The position numbers and the translations under genes were made by a program. A stretch of 64,000 nucleotides of DNA from an uncultured Rubrobacteraceae bacterium. GTDB lineage: Bacteria > Actinomycetota > Rubrobacteria > Rubrobacterales > Rubrobacteraceae. Below are positions 16,781 through 24,950 of this stretch, one piece after another (the first letter of the stretch is position 1; the number at the start of each line of letters is the position of its first letter). The stretch spans positions 1 through 64,000 of the forward strand of contig CADCVH010000118.1 in NCBI GenBank assembly GCA_902806085.1, in the 5' to 3' direction. The notes beneath the pieces are model-generated. The model was not told the DNA's origin. It searched no databases and saw only the letters and a program-made list of their open reading frames with translations.

Positions 16781-18856
16781 CTAGAACCCTTCCGTGAGGA
16801 GGAGGGCCTGGCTGTCCAGCGGCTCTTCCCCTTCCCCGGGGTGGCGGCGCTCGAATTCGCCGTCGGTCTTCAGCTCCCAACCGCTCGTGTTGTCGGCGAG
16901 TTGCAGGTCGAGGAGGCGGCGGACCTTCTCGCGGTGGCGCCTCTCGCGCAGGGGGAAGGCCGTCTCCACGCGCCGGTCGAGGTTGCGCTGCATAAGGTCG
17001 GCGCTGCCGAGGTAGATCCTCTCGTCGTCCCCGTCGCCGAAGGCGAAGACGCGGGCGTGCTCCAGGAAGCGCCCGACGAGCGAGACGACGCGGATGTTCT
17101 CGCTGACGCCCTCCACGCCCGGTCTAAGGCAGCAGATGCTGCGCACGATCAGGTCTATCTTCACCCCGGCCTGGGACGCCTTGTAGAGCAGCTCTATTAT
17201 CCTGGGGTCCGTTAGCGAGTTGGTCTTGCACGTTATCCGCGCGGGCTCCCCGTTTTTGGCCCTCTCTATCTGCTCCTCGATCCCCCGCATGATGCGGTCG
17301 CGCAGGGTTACGGGGGCGACGAGCAGCTCCTGGTACTCCTCGTGCTCGGAGTAGCCGGTGAGGTAGTTGAAGAGGTCCGAGCCGTCCTCGGCCAGCTTCT
17401 GGTCGTCGGTGAAGTACGAGAAGTCCGTGTAGATGCGGGCGGTGCCGGGGTTGTAGTTGCCCGTGCCCAGGTGGAGGTAGCGCCTCAGGCCGTGCCCCTC
17501 GCGGCGGACGACCAGGCAGATCTTGGCGTGCGTCTTGAGGCCCACGATCCCGTATGCGACGTGGACGCCCCGCGCCTCCAACTGCCGCGCCCACGTTATG
17601 TTCGGCTCCTCGTCAAAGCGTGCCTTGAGCTCCACGAGCACGGCGACCTGGGTCTGCTCGTCGCGGGCTTCTGAGAGCGCCTCGACTATGGGCGAGTTCG
17701 ACCCGACCCGGTAGAGGGTCTGCTTTATGGCGAGCACCTCGGGGTCGTTTGCGGCCGCCCGGACGAAGTCCACCACGGGGGAGAACGAGTCGTAGGGGTG
17801 GTAGAGCAGGATGTCGCCGTTGCGGGTAGCCTGGGTGATGGAGCGGGCGTTCCGGATCTCCTGCGGTATCCGCGGAGAGATGGGCGGGTAGAGCAGGTCC
17901 GGACGGTCGAGGTGCGTGAGCTCTTCGAGGTCCGCGAGCCCTATCGGGTGGGGGGCTTCGAAGACGGAGTTCTCGTCGAGCTTGAGGTTGCCCGCGAGCC
18001 ACTCCTTGAGGTCGTCGGGCATCTCGTCGGAGACCACGAGCCTCACCCCCTGGCCGAACCAGCGGCCTTCGAGCTCGTCCTCTATGGCCTGCAGAAGGTC
18101 CGAGGCCTCGTCCTCCTCTATGACGAAGTCCGCGTTACGCGTCACCTGGAAGACGTAGCTCGCCGAGACCTCCTTGCCCGGAAAGAGCTCGTCCAGGTTC
18201 GCCGCGATGATCTCCTCGACCCGCACGAAGCGTATCTCCGGGCGTTTGTCCGGGTCGCGCTCGCCGTCGGGCAGCCGCACGAAGCGGTCTATGGTCGTCG
18301 GCATCTTTACCCGCGCCATCACCCGCCGGCCCTCGTCCTCTATGACGACGAGCAGGTTCAGCGAGAGGTTGGAGATGTGGGGGAACGGGTGGGCCGGGTC
18401 TATCGCGAGCGGCGTCAGGATCGGCAGTATGTCCCGCACGAACCTCTCCCTGAGCTGGCGCTTCTCGGCGGCCCGAATTTTCTTGTGGGGAACTATCTTG
18501 ATTCCCTCTTCTTCCAGGGCGGGGAGGAGGTCCTTGTTCAGGATGCGGCGGCGCTCCTCGAAGAACTCCTCCGTGCTCTCCTTTATGCGCGAGAGTTGCT
18601 CCTCGGGGGTCATGCCGTCGGGGACGGGGTTGGGCAGCTCGGAGGCGACCTGCTGCTGGAGGCCGGCGACCCGGATCATGAAGAACTCGTCGAGGTTGGT
18701 CTCGGAGATCGCGACGAACCTGACCCTCTCCAGCAGCGGGTGGCGACTGTCCCTGGCCTGCTCCAGCACCCTGTCGTTGAAGCCGAGCCACGAGAGCTCG
18801 CGGTTGATGTAGAGCGACGGGTCCGAGAGGCTGGGCCTGCGCGCGACGTCGGTCAT
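16781..18856 (-). CDS. ppk1: Polyphosphate kinase 1
   Basis: A 691-residue PPK1, which makes polyphosphate from ATP reversibly and is usually membrane-associated. The N-terminal domain begins YINRELSWLGFNDRVLEQA. The catalytic His is in LKTHAKICLVVRR, and LHLGTGNYNPGTARIYTD is the diagnostic motif of the first catalytic phospholipase-D-like domain. SADLMQRNLDRRVETAFPL marks the end of the second. The ATG at 18856 overlaps the ppx stop as ATGA, so the two are translationally coupled. GGGGGGACAGG precedes it. A longer upstream frame only overlaps ppx out of frame. Confidence 0.96.
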   Translation of the reverse strand: MTDVARRPSLSDPSLYINRELSWLGFNDRVLEQARDSRHPLLERVRFVAISETNLDEFFMIRVAGLQQQVASELPNPVPDGMTPEEQLSRIKESTEEFFEERRRILNKDLLPALEEEGIKIVPHKKIRAAEKRQLRERFVRDILPILTPLAIDPAHPFPHISNLSLNLLVVIEDEGRRVMARVKMPTTIDRFVRLPDGERDPDKRPEIRFVRVEEIIAANLDELFPGKEVSASYVFQVTRNADFVIEEDEASDLLQAIEDELEGRWFGQGVRLVVSDEMPDDLKEWLAGNLKLDENSVFEAPHPIGLADLEELTHLDRPDLLYPPISPRIPQEIRNARSITQATRNGDILLYHPYDSFSPVVDFVRAAANDPEVLAIKQTLYRVGSNSPIVEALSEARDEQTQVAVLVELKARFDEEPNITWARQLEARGVHVAYGIVGLKTHAKICLVVRREGHGLRRYLHLGTGNYNPGTARIYTDFSYFTDDQKLAEDGSDLFNYLTGYSEHEEYQELLVAPVTLRDRIMRGIEEQIERAKNGEPARITCKTNSLTDPRIIELLYKASQAGVKIDLIVRSICCLRPGVEGVSENIRVVSLVGRFLEHARVFAFGDGDDERIYLGSADLMQRNLDRRVETAFPLRERRHREKVRRLLDLQLADNTSGWELKTDGEFERRHPGEGEEPLDSQALLLTEGF

Positions 18857-19737
18857 ACCTGTCCCCCCTCGGCCAACGCGAGCAGGGTGCCCTCCCTGAT
18901 GCCCCCGCGCGCCACGGCCAACTCCTCCTTGCCGAAAACCTCGAGCACCGCGGCGAGCGTCGTGATCGCCGCCGGCAAGACCCGCGCCCGCTCCGGCGCG
19001 AGCCCCTGCTCCCTGGCCAGAACCCCGGAAGGCACCTCCCGTATCTCCCCGGAGAGTCGCCACAGGCGCTCGACGGTCAACTCGTCGCGCGTGATCTTCA
19101 CCATGGCCCGCGCGGACCCGCCGACCGCCACCACGGGCGCCTCCCCGATGTTCCAGTCCGGCAGGAGCCCGGCCACGTGCTCCCTGAGCGCTTCAAGCTC
19201 CTCGTCCGTCGGAGGGTTGGCCCGCACGAAGCGCTCGGTGGTGCGGTTGGTGCCGAGGGGCAGCGAGACCCGCTCCTCCACCACGCCCGAGGCCTCGCCG
19301 AATATCAACTGCGCCGACCCTCCCCCGAGGTCCACCACGAGCACCTTCCCCTCCCGGCGATCCCCGAGCGCCGAGAGGGCGCCCCGGAAACCGAGCTCGG
19401 CCTCCTTTTTGCCGGAGATGAGGCGCATCTTGAGCCCCGTCGCCTCCCGCACCCTCCCGACAAGCTCGGGGCCGTTCTCCGCGTCGCGAACGGCGCTCGT
19501 GGCGAGCACCTCGGGCGACGGGGCCCCGTTCAGGGCGGCTATCCGGGCGAAGAAGTTTATGGCCTCAGCCGCGAGCAGGAGCCGCTCCTCTTCGAGGCGT
19601 CCGGTCTTGTCCACGCCCGCCCCGAGCCTGGCCGAGAACTTCTCCCCGGTGACGGGCAGGACCTCCCCCCCGTCCACCTCCCCGACCAGTAGATGTATCG
19701 TGTTCGACCCCACATCTACGACCGAATAGCGACTCAA
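18853..19737 (-). CDS. Exopolyphosphatase/pppGpp phosphatase (Ppx/GppA)
   Basis: A 294-residue one-domain Ppx/GppA enzyme of the ASKHA fold. VVDVGSNTIHLLVGE is the N-terminal phosphate-binding loop and VVDLGGGSAQLIFGE the second; GTNRTTERFV is also typical. It would trim polyphosphate from the end or hydrolyse pppGpp. It is short, lacking the C-terminal domains of E. coli Ppx, as is common in actinobacteria. The TTG start (MSRYSVVDVG) was chosen since it follows a GGGGGGCAAAG element and puts the first loop close to the N-terminus; the open frame continues to 19794. It is coupled to ppk by an ATGA overlap. Confidence 0.9.
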   Translation of the reverse strand: MSRYSVVDVGSNTIHLLVGEVDGGEVLPVTGEKFSARLGAGVDKTGRLEEERLLLAAEAINFFARIAALNGAPSPEVLATSAVRDAENGPELVGRVREATGLKMRLISGKKEAELGFRGALSALGDRREGKVLVVDLGGGSAQLIFGEASGVVEERVSLPLGTNRTTERFVRANPPTDEELEALREHVAGLLPDWNIGEAPVVAVGGSARAMVKITRDELTVERLWRLSGEIREVPSGVLAREQGLAPERARVLPAAITTLAAVLEVFGKEELAVARGGIREGTLLALAEGGQV

Positions 19738-19889
19738 ATCTTTGCCCCCCACCACGCGACGTGAACACTCATACCGCCCATGATACCGTCCCACCGTCCG
19801 GGGTGATATATTCGCCGCGTCAAAGGTAGCCTTCCACCTCTAACGGGGCGGTCGGGCGGCGCGGATCGGCGCTAGAACCGGGGAAATTT

Positions 19890-20285
19890 ATGTCGAAAAA
19901 GAAGGCAAAGAAGGCCGCGAAGGGGCGCCAGGAGGGCGGCGCGGTCACGATACCGGCGAGGCCGGACGCGAAGGTACGCGACTACGACGCCCACGTGCTC
20001 GTCTGCAAGGGCGGAGACTGCAAAAAGCGCGGCTCGAAGGGCGTGCAGAAGGCGCTCAAGGACGGACTGCGCGCGTCCGGGATGAACCGCGACGTCCGGA
20101 TCGATAGCGTCGAGTGCCTCGGGCTCTGCAAGCACGGCCCCAACGCCATCGTCTACCCCTCGGGGACGTGGTACCTAGGACTGATCGAGGCCGACGCCCC
20201 CGAGATCGTCGAGGGCCACCTCAAGGGCGGCGAGCCCGTCGAGCACCTCGCAGCCGAATTGCGCCCGCGCAAGAAGCGCCGTTAG
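19890..20285 (+). CDS. Thioredoxin-like [2Fe-2S] ferredoxin family protein
   Basis: A 131-residue protein with a Lys-rich N-terminus (residues 1-20) and a thioredoxin-like 2Fe-2S fold. The four cluster Cys are in VCKGGDCKKRG and VECLGLCKHGPNA, the pattern of (2Fe-2S) ferredoxin-domain/NuoE-like proteins. IVYPSGTWYLG fits the usual last strand. It probably carries electrons or acts as a redox sensor; the partner is not known. GGGGAAATTT precedes the ATG. Its stop overlaps the convergent sortase stop by a few bases. Confidence 0.85.
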   Translation: MSKKKAKKAAKGRQEGGAVTIPARPDAKVRDYDAHVLVCKGGDCKKRGSKGVQKALKDGLRASGMNRDVRIDSVECLGLCKHGPNAIVYPSGTWYLGLIEADAPEIVEGHLKGGEPVEHLAAELRPRKKRR

Positions 20286-20863
20286 ACCACGCTCGTGAGC
20301 TCGGCCTGGACCACGAGGCGTTGGGAGTAGTCGGGGAGGGTGCAGGTCTGGAGGCTGACGATGCTCCGGCCGGGGACGGGCTGGGTAACGGAGTAGGCGT
20401 CGGGGTTGACGACGAACTTCTCGAAGACCTCGTAGTTGTAGCGCGTCCCGTTGACGTCGGTCAGGACGACCTCGTCGCCGGCCTCCAGCCTGTTCAGGTC
20501 GTTGAAGACGAGGAAGCTGGCCGTGCCCGGGAAGCCCATGCGGTGGCCGGCGATGTAAACGTTGGAGCCGTCCTGCCACGGAAAGCCCGTGCTATCTACG
20601 TGGAGCGTGCCGTCGTGGAGCGCGGCCTCGTCGTTGGGGGGGCCGGTGTAGACGGGAACGTCTTCTACGCGGCGCATGTCGGGGACGGTGAGGCTCAGGT
20701 CGCCGCTCTTCGGCGGCTCCTTGCCGAAGATGGCCGAGGTCGCGAGCGGGTCGCCCATGAGGAAGGAGTAGCCGACGAGGACCAGCCCGGAAAAGACCAT
20801 GAGCGTGGCGAGCAGGTACCCGAAGACCCTGCCAATGCTCCTCTTGCCCCGGTACGTTCTCAC
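20282..20863 (-). CDS. Sortase (class E-like), second copy
   Basis: A 193-residue sortase: one N-terminal transmembrane helix (residues about 12-35), a short linker, then the catalytic domain. The His is in IAGHRMGFPG, the Cys in VSLQTCTLPDYS and the Arg in QRLVVQAEL. It lacks the long stalk of the sortase at 12.5 kb and closely resembles the next sortase at 21 kb, so these two are likely tandem duplicates. A good promoter (TTGTAA, 17 bases, TAGAGT) lies 39 bases upstream, so it has its own transcript. Confidence 0.9.
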   Translation of the reverse strand: MRTYRGKRSIGRVFGYLLATLMVFSGLVLVGYSFLMGDPLATSAIFGKEPPKSGDLSLTVPDMRRVEDVPVYTGPPNDEAALHDGTLHVDSTGFPWQDGSNVYIAGHRMGFPGTASFLVFNDLNRLEAGDEVVLTDVNGTRYNYEVFEKFVVNPDAYSVTQPVPGRSIVSLQTCTLPDYSQRLVVQAELTSVV

Positions 20864-20901
20864 TCTTTTTCGCCTCCTGTGCGAGCCCTCGAACGGAGCA
20901 T

Positions 20902-20930
20902 ACTCTAGGAAAGTAACATCCCGGTTACAA
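20902..20930 (-). promoter_or_regulatory. Promoter of the second sortase gene
   Basis: On the minus strand, TTGTAA (20930-20925) is followed after 17 bases by TAGAGT (20907-20902). The -35 is within TTGTAACC, which also occurs upstream of the neighbouring sortase. Confidence 0.65.
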
Positions 20931-20983
20931 CCCGGGGAAGGGTAACGGATCCGGCCCGGGGCGTTCGGCCCCGCGACCGCGCC

Positions 20984-21655
20984 CTATCCGCCGCCCCTAA
21001 GTTCCCCCTGGACTACGAGCCGCCTGGAGTAGTCCGGGAGGGTGCAGGTCTGGAGGCTCACCATGTTCTTGCCGGGGACGGACCGCAGGACGCGGACGGC
21101 GCCCGGGTCGACGACGAACTTGTCGAAGACCTCGTAGGTGTAGCGTTCGCCGTCGGCGTCGGTCAAGAAGATCTCGTCCCCCTTCTCCAGCCTGTCCAGG
21201 TCCCAGAACACGAGGTCGCTCTTCGTCCCCGGGAAGCCGACCCTGTGGCCGGCGATGTACACGTTTGCCTCCTTTTGCCAGGGGAACCCGGTGCCCTTCA
21301 CGTGGGCGGTGCCGTCGTGCATGGCGTCCTCGTACTCGGCCCTGGCCGCGTCGTAGACGGGCACGCCGCCCACCCGCTCCATCTTCGGGACGGTCAGCTT
21401 GAGGGTCTTCTCCTCGGGGGCGTCTACCCGCGGGCCGCGGACCTTCTCGACGATCCTCTCCGGCAGGCTCCTGGCGAACCTCTCCCGCACCTCGTCGGTG
21501 ACCCTGTCGGAGACCCTCTCGGGGGTGTGCGCCGAGGCCGGCGCTTGGCCGCCGAAAAGCGAGTACAGCAGCAGGCCGATCCCGACGAAGAGCACGGCCA
21601 CCGCAACACCGGCCGTCATCACCCTCCCGGTGCGCCCGTTCTTTGTCTTCTTCAT
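20984..21655 (-). CDS. Sortase (class E-like), third copy
   Basis: A 223-residue sortase with a basic N-terminus (MKKTKNGRTGR), one transmembrane helix, a linker of alternating charged residues, and the catalytic domain: His in IAGHRVGFPG, Cys in VSLQTCTLPDYS, Arg in RRLVVQGEL. The ATG at 21655 is chosen because GGGGG lies eight bases before it and the membrane anchor then begins near residue 13; the frame is open to 21784 but that would add an implausible leader. It reads in the same direction as the second sortase, from its own upstream region. Confidence 0.9.
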   Translation of the reverse strand: MKKTKNGRTGRVMTAGVAVAVLFVGIGLLLYSLFGGQAPASAHTPERVSDRVTDEVRERFARSLPERIVEKVRGPRVDAPEEKTLKLTVPKMERVGGVPVYDAARAEYEDAMHDGTAHVKGTGFPWQKEANVYIAGHRVGFPGTKSDLVFWDLDRLEKGDEIFLTDADGERYTYEVFDKFVVDPGAVRVLRSVPGKNMVSLQTCTLPDYSRRLVVQGELRGGG

Positions 21656-21694
21656 CGCCGTCGACCCCCTTTCCGGTCTCGTTGTGGATCGACG

Positions 21695-21722
21695 GTTAAA
21701 AATTACTGCCTTCGGGTTACAA
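21695..21722 (-). promoter_or_regulatory. Candidate promoter of the third sortase gene
   Basis: The same TTGTAACC block as before the second sortase (TTGTAA at 21722-21717), with TTTAAC 16 bases downstream on the minus strand. The -35 match is good; the -10 is mediocre. Confidence 0.4.
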
Positions 21723-21787
21723 ACCGGCAACAGAAGGGGGTTTTGTTGGTAACGAATCCTCGGCGGGCGCGGGATCTCCGGCACCGT

Positions 21788-21793
21788 TATAAT
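21788..21793 (+). promoter_or_regulatory. TATAAT -10 element, leaderless start of pntAA
   Basis: A perfect TATAAT lies eight bases before the GTG of the transhydrogenase operon, and no ribosome site intervenes. The geometry implies a leaderless mRNA. Confidence 0.65.
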
Positions 21794-21801
21794 CCCCCAT
21801 C

Positions 21802-23124
21802 GTGAGGATCGGAGTTCCGAAAGAGGTCTTGGAGGGGGAGCGGCGGGTCGGGTTGGTGCCCGAGACCGTCGCCAGGCTCGTCAAGGAGGGTTTCGAGGTC
21901 GCCGTGGAGTCGGGGGCGGGCCGCGACTACAACCTCGACGAAAACTACGAAGAGGCCGGGGCGAAGGTCGTTGGCGGGGCCCGGGACGTGTACGGCGGGT
22001 CGGATTTGATCGTCAAGGTCGCCTCCCCCACCGACGAAGAGGTCGGGACGATGGAGCGCGGCCAGATCCTGCTCTGCTTCCTCAACGGCCCCGGCAACCC
22101 GGAGCTCGTCCGGAAGCTCGCCGAGGCGGGCGTGACGGTCTTCTCCAACGAGGCGATCCCCCGAACGAGCGTCGCCCAGAGCATGGACGCCCTCTCCTCG
22201 ATGGGCTCGATCGCGGGCTACAAGACGGCCCTCATAGCCGCCGACTCTTTAGGCAAGTACGTCCCGATGCTCTCCACCGCCGCCGGCACGACGAAGGCGG
22301 CGAAGGTCCTCGTCTTCGGCGTCGCGGTCGCGGGCCTGCAGGCCATCGCGATCATGAACCGCTTAGGGGCGGAGGTCTTCGCCTACGACATCCGCCCTGA
22401 GACCAAAGAGCAGGCCCAGTCTTTGGGCGCATCCTTTGTAGACTCAGACGACGAGGGCGAGGAAGAGGAGCCCGAGGACGAGTTCGTCGAGTACGAGCCC
22501 GCCGGCTTCAACAAGTTCATGACCTCGCTCGGCTTCTACTCGTTCGCCGAGCCGCCGCGCGACCAGTACATCGTCGAGGGCGAAGAGGAGCCAGAAGAAG
22601 ACGAGGAAGAGGACGAAGGCTGGTCCAAGGAGAAGCTGGAGCGGGACCAGGAGCTTTTGCGGGAGAGGATAAAGGAGATGGACATCGTCCTGACCACGGC
22701 GCTCGTGCCCGGCAGGAAGGCCCCCACGCTCGTAGACAAGGCGATGGTCGAGAGCATGAAGCCGGGGAGCGTGATCGTGGACCTCGCCGCCGAGGCCGGG
22801 GGCAACTGCGAGCTCACGCAGGCCGGGGAGACCGTCGAGCACCAGCAGGTAAAGATCATCGGTCCCGTCAACCTGCCGAGCGCGATGCCCATACACGCCA
22901 GCCAGCTCCTCTCGCGCAACATGCACAACCTTATAGGCCACATCACGGAAGACCGCGCCGAAGACAAAAACGAGCACGACCCCCACCCGAACCTGGACTT
23001 CGAGGACGAGATCATAGACACCACCTGCATCGCCCACGACGGCGAGGTCCGCCAGGAGGCGACCCGCGAGGCGCTGCAGGAAGCTTCAGGCGGCGGGGCG
23101 GACAGAGAGAGCGAGGCCGGTTAA
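21802..23124 (+). CDS. pntAA: Proton-translocating NAD(P) transhydrogenase, alpha subunit (domain I)
   Basis: A 440-residue NAD(H)-binding subunit of the Re/Si-specific transhydrogenase, which uses the proton gradient to make NADPH from NADH. MRIGVPKEVLEGERRVGLVPE and SMDALSSMGSIAGYKTAL are classical motifs; VFGVAVAGLQAIA is the nucleotide loop. The usual GGGYA-type segment is followed by an unusual acidic insertion at about residues 213-280, rich in Asp/Glu, where most homologues have a short loop. The C-terminus is also long and acidic. GTG start with a -10 element close by; next gene follows after 3 bases. Confidence 0.93.
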   Translation: MRIGVPKEVLEGERRVGLVPETVARLVKEGFEVAVESGAGRDYNLDENYEEAGAKVVGGARDVYGGSDLIVKVASPTDEEVGTMERGQILLCFLNGPGNPELVRKLAEAGVTVFSNEAIPRTSVAQSMDALSSMGSIAGYKTALIAADSLGKYVPMLSTAAGTTKAAKVLVFGVAVAGLQAIAIMNRLGAEVFAYDIRPETKEQAQSLGASFVDSDDEGEEEEPEDEFVEYEPAGFNKFMTSLGFYSFAEPPRDQYIVEGEEEPEEDEEEDEGWSKEKLERDQELLRERIKEMDIVLTTALVPGRKAPTLVDKAMVESMKPGSVIVDLAAEAGGNCELTQAGETVEHQQVKIIGPVNLPSAMPIHASQLLSRNMHNLIGHITEDRAEDKNEHDPHPNLDFEDEIIDTTCIAHDGEVRQEATREALQEASGGGADRESEAG

Positions 23125-23127
23125 GGG

Positions 23128-23436
23128 ATGCAGGAACTGCTGGCGCAGCTCGCCATCTTGATCATCGCGGCGTTTTTGGGGTTCGAGCTCATCTCGCGGG
23201 TGCCGAACCTTTTGCACACGCCGCTCATGAGCGCGACCAACGCCATCCACGGGGTGATCCTTGTTGGAGGCATGATCACGCTGGCCTCAGAGGGCTCTTT
23301 CGCCATAAAAGTCGTCGGCTTCGTGGCCGTCTTTTTCGGGGCCATGAACGTGGTAGGCGGCTTCTGGGTGACCAACCGGATGCTCGGCATGTTCCGTCCC
23401 CCCCGCCCCAGGGTCAAGAAGAGAAGGGCGGGATAA
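23128..23436 (+). CDS. pntAB: Transhydrogenase alpha-2 subunit (membrane domain)
   Basis: A 102-residue protein with three to four transmembrane helices. FLGFELISRVPNLLHTPLMSATNAIHG is the canonical sequence of the small PntAB subunit, found in bacteria with the three-gene form of the enzyme. It contributes to the proton channel with PntB. It starts 3 bases after pntAA and ends 3 bases before pntB. Confidence 0.95.
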   Translation: MQELLAQLAILIIAAFLGFELISRVPNLLHTPLMSATNAIHGVILVGGMITLASEGSFAIKVVGFVAVFFGAMNVVGGFWVTNRMLGMFRPPRPRVKKRRAG

Positions 23437-23439
23437 CCC

Positions 23440-24846
23440 TTGCAGGTCGCCACGTTCCTGGCCTACCTCGCCGCGGCGGCGCTGTTCATCGTCGGCATCC
23501 GCCGCCTGCGCAAGCCCGAGACCGCCCGTTCGGGTAACACCATAGCCGCCGTCGGCATGGCCGTGGCCCTCATCGCCACGCTCTTCGTCATACGCTTCGA
23601 GAGCCTGCTCCTGATCGGGGCGGCCGTGATCCTGGGTTCTGTCGTGGGCGCCGTCTCGGCCCAGAGGGTGCAGATGACGGCGATGCCGCAGATGGTCGCC
23701 GCCTACAACGGCGTCGGCGGCGGGGCGGCGGCGCTTATCGCGCTCTCGGAGTTCTACCACCTGCGGGTCGAGGGCGAGATGAGCCTGGTCGCCGCGCTCA
23801 CCGTCCCCTTGACCATCCTGATCGGCTCGGTCAGCTTCATGGGCAGCGTGGTGGCCTTCCTGAAGCTCCAGGAGCTCGCCTTCAGCGGCGCCGTCTCCTT
23901 CCCCCTCCAACAGGTGGTAAACGCGCTCCTCTTCGTGGGCATCCTCGTCCTCGGGGCCAACGCCATCACGGGCGGGGCGATCCTCCCGTTCCTCTCCCCC
24001 GTAGCCTCCGTGGTCGCCGTGCTCGTGGCCTCGGCCGTCCTGGGCGTCCTGCTCGTCATCCCGATAGGCGGGGCGGACATGCCCATCGTGATCTCGCTCC
24101 TCAACGCCTTCACGGGCCTGGCGGCGGCGGCCTCGGGGTTCGTGCTCGAGAACTACATCCTCATCATCGGCGGCACCATAGTCGGCGCCTCGGGCACCAT
24201 CCTCACGCGCCTTATGTCGAGCGCCCTGGGGCGTCCCCTCGGCAAGATCATATTCGCCGGCATCGCCGCCGCAGGCTCCAGCAAGCAGGACGACGGGGAG
24301 GAGCGCGAGGTCAACGACGTTGGCGCCGGCGAGGTCGGCGAGTACCTCTCCGACGAGGCCGAGAAGGTCGTCATAGTCCCCGGCTACGGCCTCGCCGTGG
24401 CCCAGGCCCAGGGGCCGATGCGCGACCTGATGGAGACCCTGGAGTCGGCGGGCAAGACGGTCCTCTTCGGCATCCACCCCGTGGCCGGCCGGATGCCGGG
24501 CCACATGAACGTCCTCCTGACCGAGGCGGGCGTCCCCTACGACAAGCTCTACGACCTCGAAGACATAAACCCGGAGCTCGAAGACGCCGACGCCGCCATC
24601 ATCGTCGGGGCCAACGATGTCGTAAACCCCGCGGCCAACGACAAAGAGCAGGACAGCCCCATAAGCGGCATGCCCATACTAAACGTCGAGGCCGCGGAAC
24701 GCGTCATCTTTATCAAGAGGTCCCTGAGCCCCGGCTTCGCGGGCGTGGACAACCCCCTCTTCTACGACACCGACAAGACCATGATGCTCTTCTCCGACGC
24801 CAAGCAGGGCCTCCAGGACGTCGTCGCGGCCGTCAAGGGGGGCTAG
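23440..24846 (+). CDS. pntB: Transhydrogenase beta subunit
   Basis: A 468-residue subunit with about nine transmembrane helices and a C-terminal NADP(H)-binding domain III. Typical motifs are MPQMVAAYNGVGGGAAALIA, IGGADMPIVISLLNAFTGLAAAASGF and the nucleotide site VPGYGLAVAQAQGPMRDL. VGANDVVNPAA and the RSLSPGFAGVDNPLFY region close the domain. TTG start. This subunit completes a light- or respiration-driven NADPH supply; the rhodopsin in the same window is one possible source of the gradient. Confidence 0.95.
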   Translation: MQVATFLAYLAAAALFIVGIRRLRKPETARSGNTIAAVGMAVALIATLFVIRFESLLLIGAAVILGSVVGAVSAQRVQMTAMPQMVAAYNGVGGGAAALIALSEFYHLRVEGEMSLVAALTVPLTILIGSVSFMGSVVAFLKLQELAFSGAVSFPLQQVVNALLFVGILVLGANAITGGAILPFLSPVASVVAVLVASAVLGVLLVIPIGGADMPIVISLLNAFTGLAAAASGFVLENYILIIGGTIVGASGTILTRLMSSALGRPLGKIIFAGIAAAGSSKQDDGEEREVNDVGAGEVGEYLSDEAEKVVIVPGYGLAVAQAQGPMRDLMETLESAGKTVLFGIHPVAGRMPGHMNVLLTEAGVPYDKLYDLEDINPELEDADAAIIVGANDVVNPAANDKEQDSPISGMPILNVEAAERVIFIKRSLSPGFAGVDNPLFYDTDKTMMLFSDAKQGLQDVVAAVKGG

Positions 24847-24950
24847 ACTAGCAGCCCGGATTGTGATCGCCGCCCCGCCCCTTGGCGGCCCTCTGGGTCG
24901 AACCCTCTCTTTGAACTTCGCCACGGAAACCTTCTTAGGCGACCAGGCGG

